A stretch of DNA of 64,000 bases from Didymodactylos carnosus. Taxonomy: Eukaryota; Rotifera; Eurotatoria; Philodinida; Philodinidae. The stretch spans positions 1-64,000 of the forward strand of contig CAJNOQ010000092.1 in assembly GCA_905250885.1 (NCBI GenBank), read 5' to 3'. Below, one piece after another: positions 48,335 through 60,455 of this stretch. How positions within the stretch are numbered: the stretch's first letter is position 1; each line of letters starts with the position of its first letter. The translations under genes were made by a program, and so were the position numbers. The notes beneath the pieces are model-generated. The model made no database searches and was not told the origin of the DNA. It saw nothing but the letters and a program-made list of their open reading frames with translations.

Positions 48335-50056
48335 TTATTGGATAATTTTTGTTTCATAAGATACAAAATGATTTTTCATATACTGTAAAACTTGATTTGC
48401 TGCATCCGAATTTATTCCATCTACAAATGACATGTATAATGTGCATTTTTTATTGTACATCTGTAAACGAACTTGAACAGAACAAATTTTTATTTTGTTT
48501 ATAGTAGATGATGTTTGTTCAATATTGACCATCGATTGTTCATCATCAAGTTTAAGACGTTTTGTTGTTGTTGTTTGTTCATCGTCTTGTTGATGTCGTC
48601 GTTTTCGTCGTTGATGAGACCACGTATTTTCATAGGCATCAAATGTCCAAGCATATTCACTAATATTCTGAAAACTAAGCTTAAAAAAACACAAAACAAT
48701 TTATTTATTTACATTATACAAAAGATGATCATTTTACTTTTAACTCATTAAAAATATATTCCAAATATTTTTTTATATAATCCATAGAATATTTTTCATC
48801 AAATGTCCAATTTAGTGGAACTTTTTCAGCTTCTTTTTTCTTTGCTTTCTAAATAATAAAAAAACACAAAAGAATTAAAATAATCAACAATATAAACAGA
48901 AAAGATCAATAATACTCTACTTTAATAGTTTTAGATGCCAAATGTGAATGACATTCAGTTGGAAATATGTATGTTTGATCAAATGTCCATGCAATTGCCC
49001 AACGCATTGTATGTCCTTGACAAAATTCACTTGTAATATAATGTAGATCATTGTTCATTAATTTTAAATCTTTAACAATTTCAGTTAAACTAGATTTTTT
49101 TCCCAATTGAGTTGTAAACAATCTAAAGAAAAATTATAAATAAATCTATAAAAATTATTATTATTTGATTATAGTTAATAGAGACAAAGATGGATACATT
49201 CTTAAAAGGAATATTTCTACCTGACATTATTCTTGTATGAATAACTTTCATTTATTATTCGTTTAACAAATGATACTTCACCTCCTTGATTAAAAATCAT
49301 TTCAATATCACTTGCTGTGCTCACCGAATTCGCTTGATGACGTGTTGATGTTCGTGTATTTGATAAACCTTGTGCTTCAATAATATCAGTAAAAAATGGT
49401 GGATTACACATGAGAAAATCATATTGTTTTGTTTTGTCTAATAAACCGTGTAATAACATTGTTGGATCAACTCGAATAACTTGAAAAATGAAATAATTTT
49501 TGATGATTTTAATATGTAATTAAAATTTAGTTCACTGACCTTTGATTTGATTTTGTAAATGATTTCTTTCGACATTTTCTGTGGCCATTTTAACATTCAA
49601 AGGATCTATTTCGGATACAATCATTTCCCATAGTGGATTCATTCGAACGGCTAATAATGCATGAATACACGAACATCCACCACCTAAAGTATATAATGTT
49701 TTTTTTTTCTCATCTCACACACAATATTTGTCAACATACATACCAATATCAATTCCAACAGCCTGTTCTTTCATTCCAATTAAATCTTCAATCCAATGTA
49801 GATAATTTAATTTTTGTGGTATACGTGGAATTAAACGTTCTAAACTTAGTTGTATATTAAGATTAAAATCTTCTTTTAATACGGCATATGTCAATGCACG
49901 TAATGCATGTGAATTACGAAAATCCAATGTAACACCACCTTTTGATTTTTTTTTCACATATGGCTTCAGATCCTCGTATTTATTAGCCAAATATTCAAAA
50001 TTCGATGGATTATTACGATAACGATTACGCGGATGCATATACTCATTTAACGTCAT
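48335..50056 (-). CDS. METTL16: METTL16-family N6-methyladenosine RNA methyltransferase
   Basis: Exons in transcript order: 49744-50056, 49540-49683, 49221-49479, 48921-49122, 48738-48848, 48335-48679; phases agree, giving 457 aa. METTL16 methylates U6 snRNA and MAT2A-type hairpins using S-adenosylmethionine. The N-terminal RNA-binding module begins MTLNEYMHPRNRYRNNPSNF (human MHARNRYKDKPPDF). The Rossmann core shows LERLIPRIPQKLNYLHWIED, the SAM loop GIDIGGGCSCIHALL and the catalytic NPPF motif (MCNPPFF, about residue 178). Later conserved blocks are GGEVSFVKRII and SEFCQGHTMRWAIAW. After this comes a Lys-rich linker with a bipartite-NLS-like QRRKRRHQQ, and a short C-terminal domain (SVQVRLQMYNKKCTLYMSFV) which may correspond to the vertebrate VCR region. 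The protein is about 100 aa shorter than human. The start ATG lies directly after an acceptor, TTTTATTTTCTAG. Confidence 0.95.
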
Positions 50057-51004
50057 CTAGAAAATAAAATGAGAAATTAATTAATCTAATCAAAACTCTC
50101 TTTAGATTCAAAGAATATAACTTTAGAAGATTGTTACTTGTTGATAATCTCTTCAAGAAAAAAAATAGTTATTAGATTTATAGCTTAGAAGGTAAAGTCA
50201 CTTTCTCTTTTTAGAAAACTCATAATTCATCCAAATTAATTAATAAAATCGTCAAGCACCGTATTATCTGTTCCATATATCATGTAAGAATAAAATTCCT
50301 CTAATCGCTCGTTACGAAAGAAAAGCAAAGATACATATGATAAATTATGCATACACTTGTGGTAAGAAAAAGTGAACGCATCGACCGACGTTTATAAACA
50401 GAATGCTCAAAAATATTTATTTACTCGAAAGAAGCAACTTAAAAGATTCGATCAGTAAAACCTGACTGTCATTCGAATTTATCAAAAGTTGCCTCTGGAG
50501 ATAGATTGACAAAGTACTAACTAAATACACTGTCATTGTGCATATGATTGAATTTAAACTTTTTCAAGCAAAACCCCAAGGTTTTGTTCATCACTATTAG
50601 ACGCTGCGAAACACAGCAAATTTGTCACTTAAGTTCCAACTTCCACGTAAGATTCTAAAAGTTCAGGAATTTAAGGAACTTTCTTATGCAAACTTTTGTG
50701 ATCTTATAGACTTTAATAGATTTGTAAAAGTCCAATGGAATTTAGAAATCCATTGAACTCTGATAGATTTTAAAATTTCATCTAAGTCCGCATAAGATGA
50801 CGTGAGTCCATTAAACTCCACAAAAACCTCAAAGTCCAAAGCCTGTGTTTTTCTACTTAAAATTTCTCCTCTTTTCATTATAATGCATAAACCAGATTTA
50901 CGATAATTCTTCTTTTATTGCTTCCCAACGAATGTGTCAGAGCAAATGGCTTCTTCATTGCCAATCGCTTTTTGAAATGTAATTCTCAACTCGTTTTAAC
51001 ACAT

Positions 51005-51086
51005 CAAAGGGTGGACCAGAATTACCGAAACGATTTATATATAAACGGTTTATTAATTCGTTTCAGTAATTCTGGCCCATTCTTTG
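51005..51086. mobile_element. 82-bp mini-MITE, copy 2
   Basis: CAAAGGGTGGACCAGAATTA at the left and GTAATTCTGGCCCATTCTTTG (last 20 considered) at the right, with internal GAAACG/CGTTTC, match the terminal design and the exact length of the element at 22712-22793. The centres differ. Confidence 0.65.
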
Positions 51087-52658
51087 TATGTTAAGTTTTG
51101 TTTGTATTCATTAATAAATTTTGAAGGGATGATACGGCTGCAAATCCAATATCATTCGTGTTGTTAATAACACTGAGTGTAAATATTTAAAATTTATAAA
51201 TCATGTTCCATTTTCTTTTCATTAAGTCACTATTATTATTATTATTATTATCATTATTCATCTAATTTAATTCTTAACCAGTATAATGATATGTATTAGA
51301 TATCAGTATCTATGCTGTTGTTAAATGTGTAGGAGAAAAAAGAAAAGCATCAAAAATGGGAAAACAATCGTACGATTTCATTCGCCATTTCATAATATCA
51401 CAGTGACGGAAAGCAGACCTCAATAAAGCTGGCAAATAACAATCACGAATCCAAATGCGAGAAAAGTATATAGAAATAAGCTGTTCGTACAAGTTCGACT
51501 AACCATTCTATGTAAAAACAGTCTATCAAAAGATTTTTAATCTCAGCAGTGGTAATGCTAATAATTCTGGTATGTAAATGTTCTCGAAATTCTTTATGGA
51601 TAATTTTTGCATACTATTCGACTATTATATTTAGGGAGACGAGTAGCTTTGTATTTTACTTGAATTTAGATAATCCACACAGCATTAAAATTGAGTAAAA
51701 GCGCTTTGAATGACAGTAGTGATATATTTGAGCTATTGGTATCTCCTAGGAGTTTTATCAGAAAAAAATAATATGTTGTAGTGAATAGAAAGTCAAACAA
51801 CGCCCCTCCCCTTACTACGTACAACTGAATTAGACAAAAAATTGTGTATCCGCATTCTATCTAACATGTTACGGGTTTACCATTGACAATTTGAGTATGT
51901 CTGAAAAGAAGAGCGTCGCAATACTTGCAGCACAAAAAAGTAATCACTGACAAATTAGCTCATTATTGAAAGAACATGCATAGTAAAAATGTCCCAATTA
52001 CTTGTACATGTCACAATGTACTTTTTTTTTTTCTTTTTTTCTTTTTTTAAATTTTTTTTGTTACAATGTACTCATTGTGAGAAATTATACAAGAAAAAAA
52101 GGCGCATAATATAAAAAATGATAAACTATTATAAAATACCGGTCGCTAACGGAAAAGTCAAGTTGAAATTGCAAATGAGATATAATTAATAAAAAATCAA
52201 ATTTTTGAAAACTTCTCATCCAACCATTTGACGTTTATAATTAAAATTTCAAAAGATAATTGAGATAAGCCTTCACTCTAGATATTGTTTCTAAGCTACG
52301 ACACAATTTTCTGAATTTTAAATATAAATCTCATTAATCTTATACTAATAGTCATAAAACAGTAACATTAGTTTGTCTTCTTAAGCAGTTTCACCATGAA
52401 ATCAAAATCTTTCACTTGTTTATTACATCTCTCGTGTCTGTGATGGTGTCCCTTTTTACTTTCTCTTCCAAAAAATTATACTTGTACTAGATATCAGACA
52501 TGATATGATGTTTGTCTCAAATTTATATTCAACTTGAACACATCTTTAAATCCGTTTTAATTCTTGCAAAGCGATTTTATTACACCGTAAAAACAATCAA
52601 TTCGACAATAAAACTAACGATTAGGTTAAAATTACTTTTTGTCTTTTACTTTTAATAT

Positions 52659-53069
52659 TTATTTATACGGTATCAATTGTAATAGAAAGACCAAATATAG
52701 CTCGGCTTGTGGACATTCTCCTAATAAATATATATATATATAGGCTTCCAACAATATTTCATGATAATAGTTTATAAAATAAGCCAAAATAATTGCATAT
52801 GATCGAGAAAGATTATATGAACAATAAACAAGTACTATTTCATTGTTCTTTTTACATACAATTAAAAGATCAATGGCTTTCATGAATATCATCATTAATA
52901 CGAATATGTAATATTCTATCTTTAAATCATTTCATATTTTAGAAACTAATAGGGAACCAGATATGTTTAATATACAACGAGTGTTATACTGCTTTAATAC
53001 TGATAAAGTGGATGCTGTGTGGAAACCATTTTGATATAAAAAATTGTCAATAATTAATAATAGTTTAGA
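52659..53069 (-). pseudogene. Dual-specificity phosphatase-like pseudogene
   Basis: Three minus-strand segments in order resemble a DUSP catalytic domain. First, 53069 to about 52960: SKLLLIIDNFLYQNGFHTAS then TLSVLKQYNTRCILNISG. Second, about 52925-52885: RILHIRINDDIHES, like the conserved IPVxD block. Third, 52895-52659: FMKAIDLLIVCKKNNEIVLV followed by YCSYNLSRSYAIILAYFINY. The signature HCxxGxSRS reads YCSYNLSRS: Cys and Arg of CX5R survive, but the His and Gly are replaced. A stop after the first segment and a frame change between the second and third break the gene. There are no introns, so it may be a retrocopy. No intact parent is in this window. Confidence 0.75.
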
Positions 53070-53111
53070 AAAACATGATTTTTCTTTAGCTACTGTTTGT
53101 GAACGAGGGTA

Positions 53112-53500
53112 TTTCTAAAAGACGCGAACACTCACGAACACCCCCAAATTAAAATCTGAGTTAGCCAATCGATAGAGCTCGTCCAGCTGAGTATAGCAAC
53201 GCCTAAAGAACACCCAAAAAAGTTCTTATAGTTTCGCTTTTTAAGCATACATTTTCAATGAACACACACGAACATCCACGAACACCCAAAAAAGTGTGCT
53301 AAATTCATCTCCAGGTTGTTCTGAGCCTATCAGTACCTCACCCTCAGCCTATCAGTAGGCTCAGAACAACCTGGAGATGAATTTAGCACACTTTTTTGGG
53401 TGTTCTTTAGACGTTGCTATACTCAGCTGGACGAGCTCTATCGATTGGCTAACTCAGATTTTAATTTGGGGGTGTTCGTGGATATTCGCGTCTTTTAGAA
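53112..53500. repeat. 389-bp palindrome with an asymmetric arm
   Basis: TTCTAAAAGACGCGAACACT at the left is inverted at the right (ending GCGTCTTTTAGAA). The centre, about 53306-53370, folds as GTTGTTCTGAGCC...GGCTCAGAACAAC. The left arm holds an extra ~66 bp bounded by two copies of GAACACCCAAAAAAG that the right arm lacks, so one arm gained or the other lost a tandem unit. Outer words CGAACACCCC recur within the arms. It lies immediately upstream (in minus-strand sense) of the DUSP-like pseudogene. Confidence 0.8.
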
Positions 53501-54513
53501 TTTTGCAAAACTGCAATGGTATTCATCGATTTTTCTATTCATTCTCAAATTCCATAGTATCTTCTTTAACGCACTTGTTTCAAATGAAAAACATAAAACG
53601 CGTTACGTTTACTTCTTCTTTTTCACTGACGCATAACTTATAGATTTGTCTCGCTATGTTCTAAAATTGCTAAATTAACCCTTCTTACCTATAGTTCTTC
53701 GACTAATTTGTTTCTACATACATTAGATATGGCGACGTTTCCCTCCACTACTAGAAGAATACAAGAACTTAAAATCTTACAATTTAATGTGTAAGGCATT
53801 AAGATAAGAAAAATCAAAGACACTCTTATCATCCACTTCAAAGACGCTCAAAGACACTCGTCGACTCTCAAAAGTCTATCATATTACATTCTATTTTTCA
53901 CTATTATACAATAATCAAGCACATAAGTAAAATAGCCGTAAATCAAATCAAAAGGCAGCTAACAATTAATGACTTTTTTAACTAGAATAAAAACATTCAG
54001 AAGGTGATGATTAAAAAACACGATATAGATTCATATTCAATCTATAGATATTGAGAAAATTCTATCTATGTATCAGAGAAGAAGTGAAAATATAAAAAAA
54101 ATGTCATATTCAAATTTGCATACGTATTTGCTTATTTGTTACTTTTATTTCAATAAATTATAAAAGCAAAAAAGCACTGAAACGAATAACATAACAACAA
54201 CAACTTCTAATCACATTGTGTGTGCATTTGTATTAGACGGTATTATAATGGACAAAACAAAAAAATTATACACGTTTAATACTGGAACAAATGAGAGTGA
54301 GAGAGTTTGTTAGTAAAAAGACGAAGAAAGAAAACAACAAATAAAAAATAACAAATTAACAATGTTACATGTTACCAAATAGTTTTTCTCTACAAGTGTA
54401 GCATAGAATGATAGCAGAAGAATAAAGGCAAAAACAAAAAAATGACGCTGTTTTGGTGATAATAATGTTCAATGTGTAAATTAACCTAGTGTATAAGTTA
54501 AATATCAGATCTA

Positions 54514-55473
<960 letters not shown>

Positions 55474-57550
55474 AATTATTTTAGTTTGTACAAATATGTA
55501 ATAAAACTGTTTTTAATAAAAACGGAAATAAAAGAATATATTTTACATCATCTGCAATGAAATGACACATGGCTCATTACAACTGTCAAAGAAACACATC
55601 ACGGCTAAATTTTAAGCCTGGCAAAATTTGACCAGTTATAATAATCTCATTTCTCAAAAACTCTTATCCATACACACTTCTGTTTCGTATCATTCTAAAA
55701 TTGTTTATGCCTCTCAATTAATAATTTATCCACGAGCGAACAAAATAATAACACGTCTTATTTGATGATGTGTCAATGACGAATTTTAAAATTAAATTAG
55801 TCATATTTAAATTCAACACTAGTTTTACAAAAATCACCCATAGCAACCAATTAAAGCGAAGATTAAAATCCCTGTTAGGTGTCGCTGTTGATCTGACATT
55901 TCACACTTGAATAAATGTCAACAATTTTATAGTCCATAGTTTATTCAAATTAGATCATATCTGTGAATCCTATTAATACAAGTGATCAAAAAGGAGTCTT
56001 ACTATATACTCATATGAAAACATTATCATCCTTCTCAGAAAAATTGATAATAATAAATGATGATTAATTGACACCAATACCAAAGAGTAATATTGCTGAG
56101 TGTAGCTGAAAGAGCGTGATTTCTGTTTTCACAATTACAATGTCTCGAAACTATCGATGGAAAAATGTCTAATTTCATCGAAAAAACATAAGAAAAATTT
56201 CTTTTTTTTAATGAGAATTTCATCTAGTGATATTTTAATAATTCGGTTTGATACCAATTTTTTGTCATGTATGTCTATTAAATATTTTTATAGAAACATG
56301 AAACAGTAGAAGAAACAGATCGAGACTGCATCTAAATTCCAGATACATTATATCAGTGTCAACATTATAATATTTACTTAGTCCTTTTTAAATAAAAAAA
56401 ATCTTAGTAATTTCTATTTTTGATTGACATTCGTACATGATCACTTAACCTTCGAGTTATTAAACAATTCAATTGTTTCATGTATTCTTTTTTTTTGTTG
56501 ACTGACTCAACAATTATACCAGAACAAAAAACAAAAACCTTTTTCTGGTTAATTGTTTGTCATGTAATTTAGGGTCATAAAAGAAAAAACATAATATTAA
56601 AAATATGTGACAAGACAAAACAGACCAACGATGCTGCTGCTCTACAAAGTAACTCAGATTGGACAATTTCGATTATTATGAATTGAATTGGACGAATAGA
56701 CATAAAAGCGTAGGAAAAAATTGAATAACATTGGATGTATTCGGTACATGTAAAAGAGCAAACAATAGCTACAAATAGGTTAAGCATGTTGGGAAATAAT
56801 TTATCACAAAGCAATCTATATAGTTAACAGGATAGGTGATATATCAAGTTCTGCCTAGTTCATATTCATAATTCTAACACATCTTTCATAATGTTCAGTG
56901 TTATTTAAATAATAATAAGAAAATATGAAAAACGCGTGTGTATTGTGATTTATAAAGACAATAAAAAAACAAACAAAAAAAGCAATAGTAGACCAAATCA
57001 TGCCAATTATTGTAGGACAGAACACGACGAAAACATAAACTTATTATTTCTTTTTAATGAATGGGCTTTCTTCTTTAGATAAATAGTTAATGTTTCTCGA
57101 TAAATATATTTTTCTCATTTTTTTTTTTTAATCACTTAAACGATAGAAACGCTACAAAAGTGCATTGCACGAGACGGTGGGAGGTAAATCAGTAAAAAAG
57201 AAGCAACAAACAGATTACGACAAAGACGGAAAAAAAACATGCTATGATCGCTTAGACAAATTGAAAAAAACCCAAAAATGATCCTTTCCCAAAACTACAT
57301 GCATCACGGAATATAAAAAAAAGATAAAGACCTAAGAAAAGAATTAGAAAACTGGTATTGTGTTGTAGTATCTCTTTTTAAAAAAAAAGCAACATAAATA
57401 TAAACATCTTGTTTTTTTTTGTGCTACGCACACAGATTTATTTTGTTGATATTAGTTGTTTCGTGTAGATAAAAACAGAAAAAAGCTTTGACTAAAGACA
57501 CACACACGTTAATAATATAATAGATATGAAATATGAGATTAAAAGCACAA
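55474..57550. other. Intergenic region between profilin and ARL1
   Basis: Two kilobases of AT-rich sequence. The portion next to 57551 would be profilin 3' UTR, and the portion next to 55473 the ARL1 promoter and leader. No open frame or repeat worth naming was seen. Confidence 0.6.
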
Positions 57551-58410
57551 TTAATATCCACAATTTTTCAGATATTCACCAATTTTGTTTGTTGCAGCTA
57601 CAAGCATTTCAGGTTTTTGATTAATCCCGATTGAAACAATATAAGCTAAAATACAACAAAAAAACACCAAGAGAAATTAATTTAAGAAAAGATGTATGAA
57701 TCATGGAAAAATGAGTTTTATACTGTCTAACCGCAAATCGTGTTATAGTGAATATTACTAATTAGTTATAAAGAATTTAGTGAGAACAATGAATAATGAA
57801 TTAAAATAAATCTTTTAAAACACTGCCACAAATAATAGAGAAGGTCAAATACATTTTGACTTACGTTTTAAATTTATACACTAACAAGTGTTAAGTATCG
57901 AATTTCATATTTACCTTGATTTAATTTGACTATGACCATACCATCAGCTCCCTTTCGAAATACAACAAAATTATCTTGGTTACGTATAAAAATATATTTT
58001 TCACCATTAACTACAATGCCAGATGGTTGAGTTGAAAATGCTTTGGATAGTTCCTCTTTGATATTATCAATAGTCTAAATAAAAAAATTAAATAACCAAC
58101 AAATGATATACATATAATAAAGATTAACATAACGAAACTGAAGAATATGATAGTATATATCAGTCGTGATCGAAGAGCTTTTCTTTACTTATTTTTTTGT
58201 CTTTTTTCTAGTAAAATCCACGCTAAAAATCAAACTTGAGTCTATTAACTCCTTATCAGAAACAATTTTATACTTTTTTACTTCAGAATAAAAAAAGCTT
58301 ACAGGAAAATGATGAGATGCTGCCCATTTTGAACCATCAGCACCAAATATTCCAGCATGTGTAATGCCTTGACTGGTTAAATTTGTCACATACTGATCCC
58401 AACCAGACAT
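57551..58410 (-). CDS. Profilin
   Basis: Exons 58303-58410, 57915-58074 and 57551-57645 give 120 aa, close to the usual 125-140. Profilin binds monomeric actin, poly-proline and phosphoinositides in the cytosol. The N-terminus MSGWDQYVTNL has the conserved Trp of the poly-Pro site; GITHAGIFGADGSKWAASHH is the family's first block; GIVVNGEKYIFIRNQDNFVV and RKGADGMVIVKLNQ follow; and the C-terminal helix MLVAATNKIGEYLKNCGY ends in the aromatic expected for poly-Pro binding. A pyrimidine-rich acceptor (AATTTTTTTTTAG) lies about 60 bases upstream of the ATG, suggesting a spliced leader or leader exon. Confidence 0.95.
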
Positions 58411-60426
58411 GATTGATTGTTTGGATTTTGTTGTTTAATTTTATATTGATTAAAAGAATATCTTTCTTCTAAAAAAAAATTGCAAGATAATTGTAATAAC
58501 ACCGGCACCCATATGTGCAGGTAGATTTAATTTGGACGAAGACATATAAATTACAACATATCTATCTGTTGTACCACAATCAAAGTACATACCAAAAAAA
58601 AAAGAACAACAAAAAAGAAAACAAACACACTTGAATAGAGAGAAGTACCAGTCGACAATATAAAACATAAAAGAATAAAGTGCATGTGTGTAGAGATAGT
58701 ATATAGACATGGAATAATAAAAATGTGATACTATTTCCAAAATGAGTAGAAAAGGAAAGAATTTTGGCGTACAACGAATATATATCTTTTCTCTTTTTTT
58801 TCTGCTATTATACTCTACAAATATTTTTTATGTTCTCATCTCATCCTTTTTTTGTTGTCTTAAAGAAGGTTCTTGTTTACAAAAAGTTATTATAATCAAC
58901 GTCCTTGTATTGAATCATCAACATCAATATCATAGTCATCATGATACTAATAACAGTAGTATAAATATAATAACTAACGTAGGGATATAACTTTAGTCAA
59001 AGCTTCCTAACTTCTGATAACAGAAAGAAAGGAAGAAAGAAAGAAGAAAAATTTGCATTACGATGTGCGTGTATCTTGGAGTATGTAGAGGATTATCTCC
59101 CATCGCAATGAATCAAATATTATGACCTTAAGAATTAGTTGCATATTTTTAGTTTATTCTCACTAATATTTTGTTTTTTAAATTTTAAAAAGTTTCAAAA
59201 TCACAAATCATGTCATATTAACCAGAAAAAGTGACATCTATCGATTTGTTTAAGACTATTCCACTTTTCAAGAAGGTCTATGTTTGTCAGTCGGTGTAAA
59301 AAATTTCGTAATTTCAAGAAAAAAACCTTTTGAAATCTCCCGTTGCCTTTTCGGTTTTTATATTCTGTACACATATATATATAATATAGCACTGCAAAAG
59401 AAAAAAGGTAAGTTGCGATAGGATGGAGATTTGGAATAATCAGAATCGTGGGTATTGTGTGTGAGTGCCTATATATATATTATACAGATGTGTATGTATG
59501 TGTAAGTCACACTCATTTGAATTAATTGACATGAACTAAGATCACGATTAATTTATTCGCGAAAAGTGTGCGTCATTAAAGGTCTCCGATCTTCAATAAC
59601 AAGTACTGCTCATATACTAGAGTCGTTTAATTACCAAAACTTGGATACTATATATAGCAAGTGTATTTAATTGGTGAATGTAGTAACGTCTCATGTCTTG
59701 ACTACTGCCAGTAGAAAAATGAATAAAGCTGATAATTTTCCAAGGTTTTTAAACTGATCGATAGTCACGGATGACAGTCATCGTAGGACATCCTATGACA
59801 GACAGCGAGACAATGCTGCTTCACTGTGTGCCTCAAGTCACAATCCATGCGCTTCGACGAGTCAGTGAGAGACAAGTTAGAAATCTCTTGATTTTTTGTT
59901 GTTGTTATATACTCCTCTAACCATCAAAACAAAAAGGTGACTAACTTTGAAACGGCGTATCGAGCGGCATTCTTTGCACCGATATGTGGAGAATACCGTC
60001 AATATATCGAGCGGTTTCAGATTATACCGTGATTCACCGCCGGTATTAAATAAAAATGTTCGACAGTGGGTACAGCGTGTTCGGTAAAACAAAATGTACG
60101 CGTACATATTGCTGTAGCATCTTATTAGAAATTCTAGAGAGATTGTATATTACAGGAAGACATACTCTGTATTGAAGTCAAGCCACTACGTTAGACTTTC
60201 ATTATCCAAACGAGTGTGGTTCACAGGAAGCATTATTCATCAGAAAGTAACTTGCCTTGTCTTTACAGTAGTCTCATATGAGTATCTTTCACACGAATGT
60301 TAGATTCTATAAGGAAATAGAAAAAGAAACTAATCAAATATAAAATCAAAATATTTTTTTCTCTCTTTAGACTTCTATTTATTATTTGTCGATAGCTGAA
60401 TTTGAAAGTCTACCTTTTTTTTGTAG
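58411..60426. other. Divergent intergenic region between profilin and eIF3b
   Basis: A 2-kb region that should hold both promoters. A less AT-rich patch at about 59750-60110 contains minus-strand open segments with CxxC pairs (see findings), not called as a gene. TA-rich repeats lie near 59370-59490. The right end is a strong acceptor (TTTTTTTTGTAG, ending 60426) before the eIF3b leader. Confidence 0.5.
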
Positions 60427-60455
60427 ATATTTTGGATATTTGAATACACCAGAGA

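Larger units (their letters stand above)
50057..54513. other. Intergenic region with mini-MITE, phosphatase relic and palindrome
   Basis: A 4.5-kb gap between METTL16 and ARL1 (both minus strand). It holds a mini-MITE (51005-51086), a dual-specificity-phosphatase pseudogene (52659-53069) and a palindrome (53112-53500). Elsewhere no gene is supported; the last kilobase before 54514 should include the ARL1 3' UTR. Confidence 0.6.

Noticed and set aside
53377-53643. 88-codon open frame overlapping the palindrome
   Set aside because: Half of it is the repeat arm; no conserved features.
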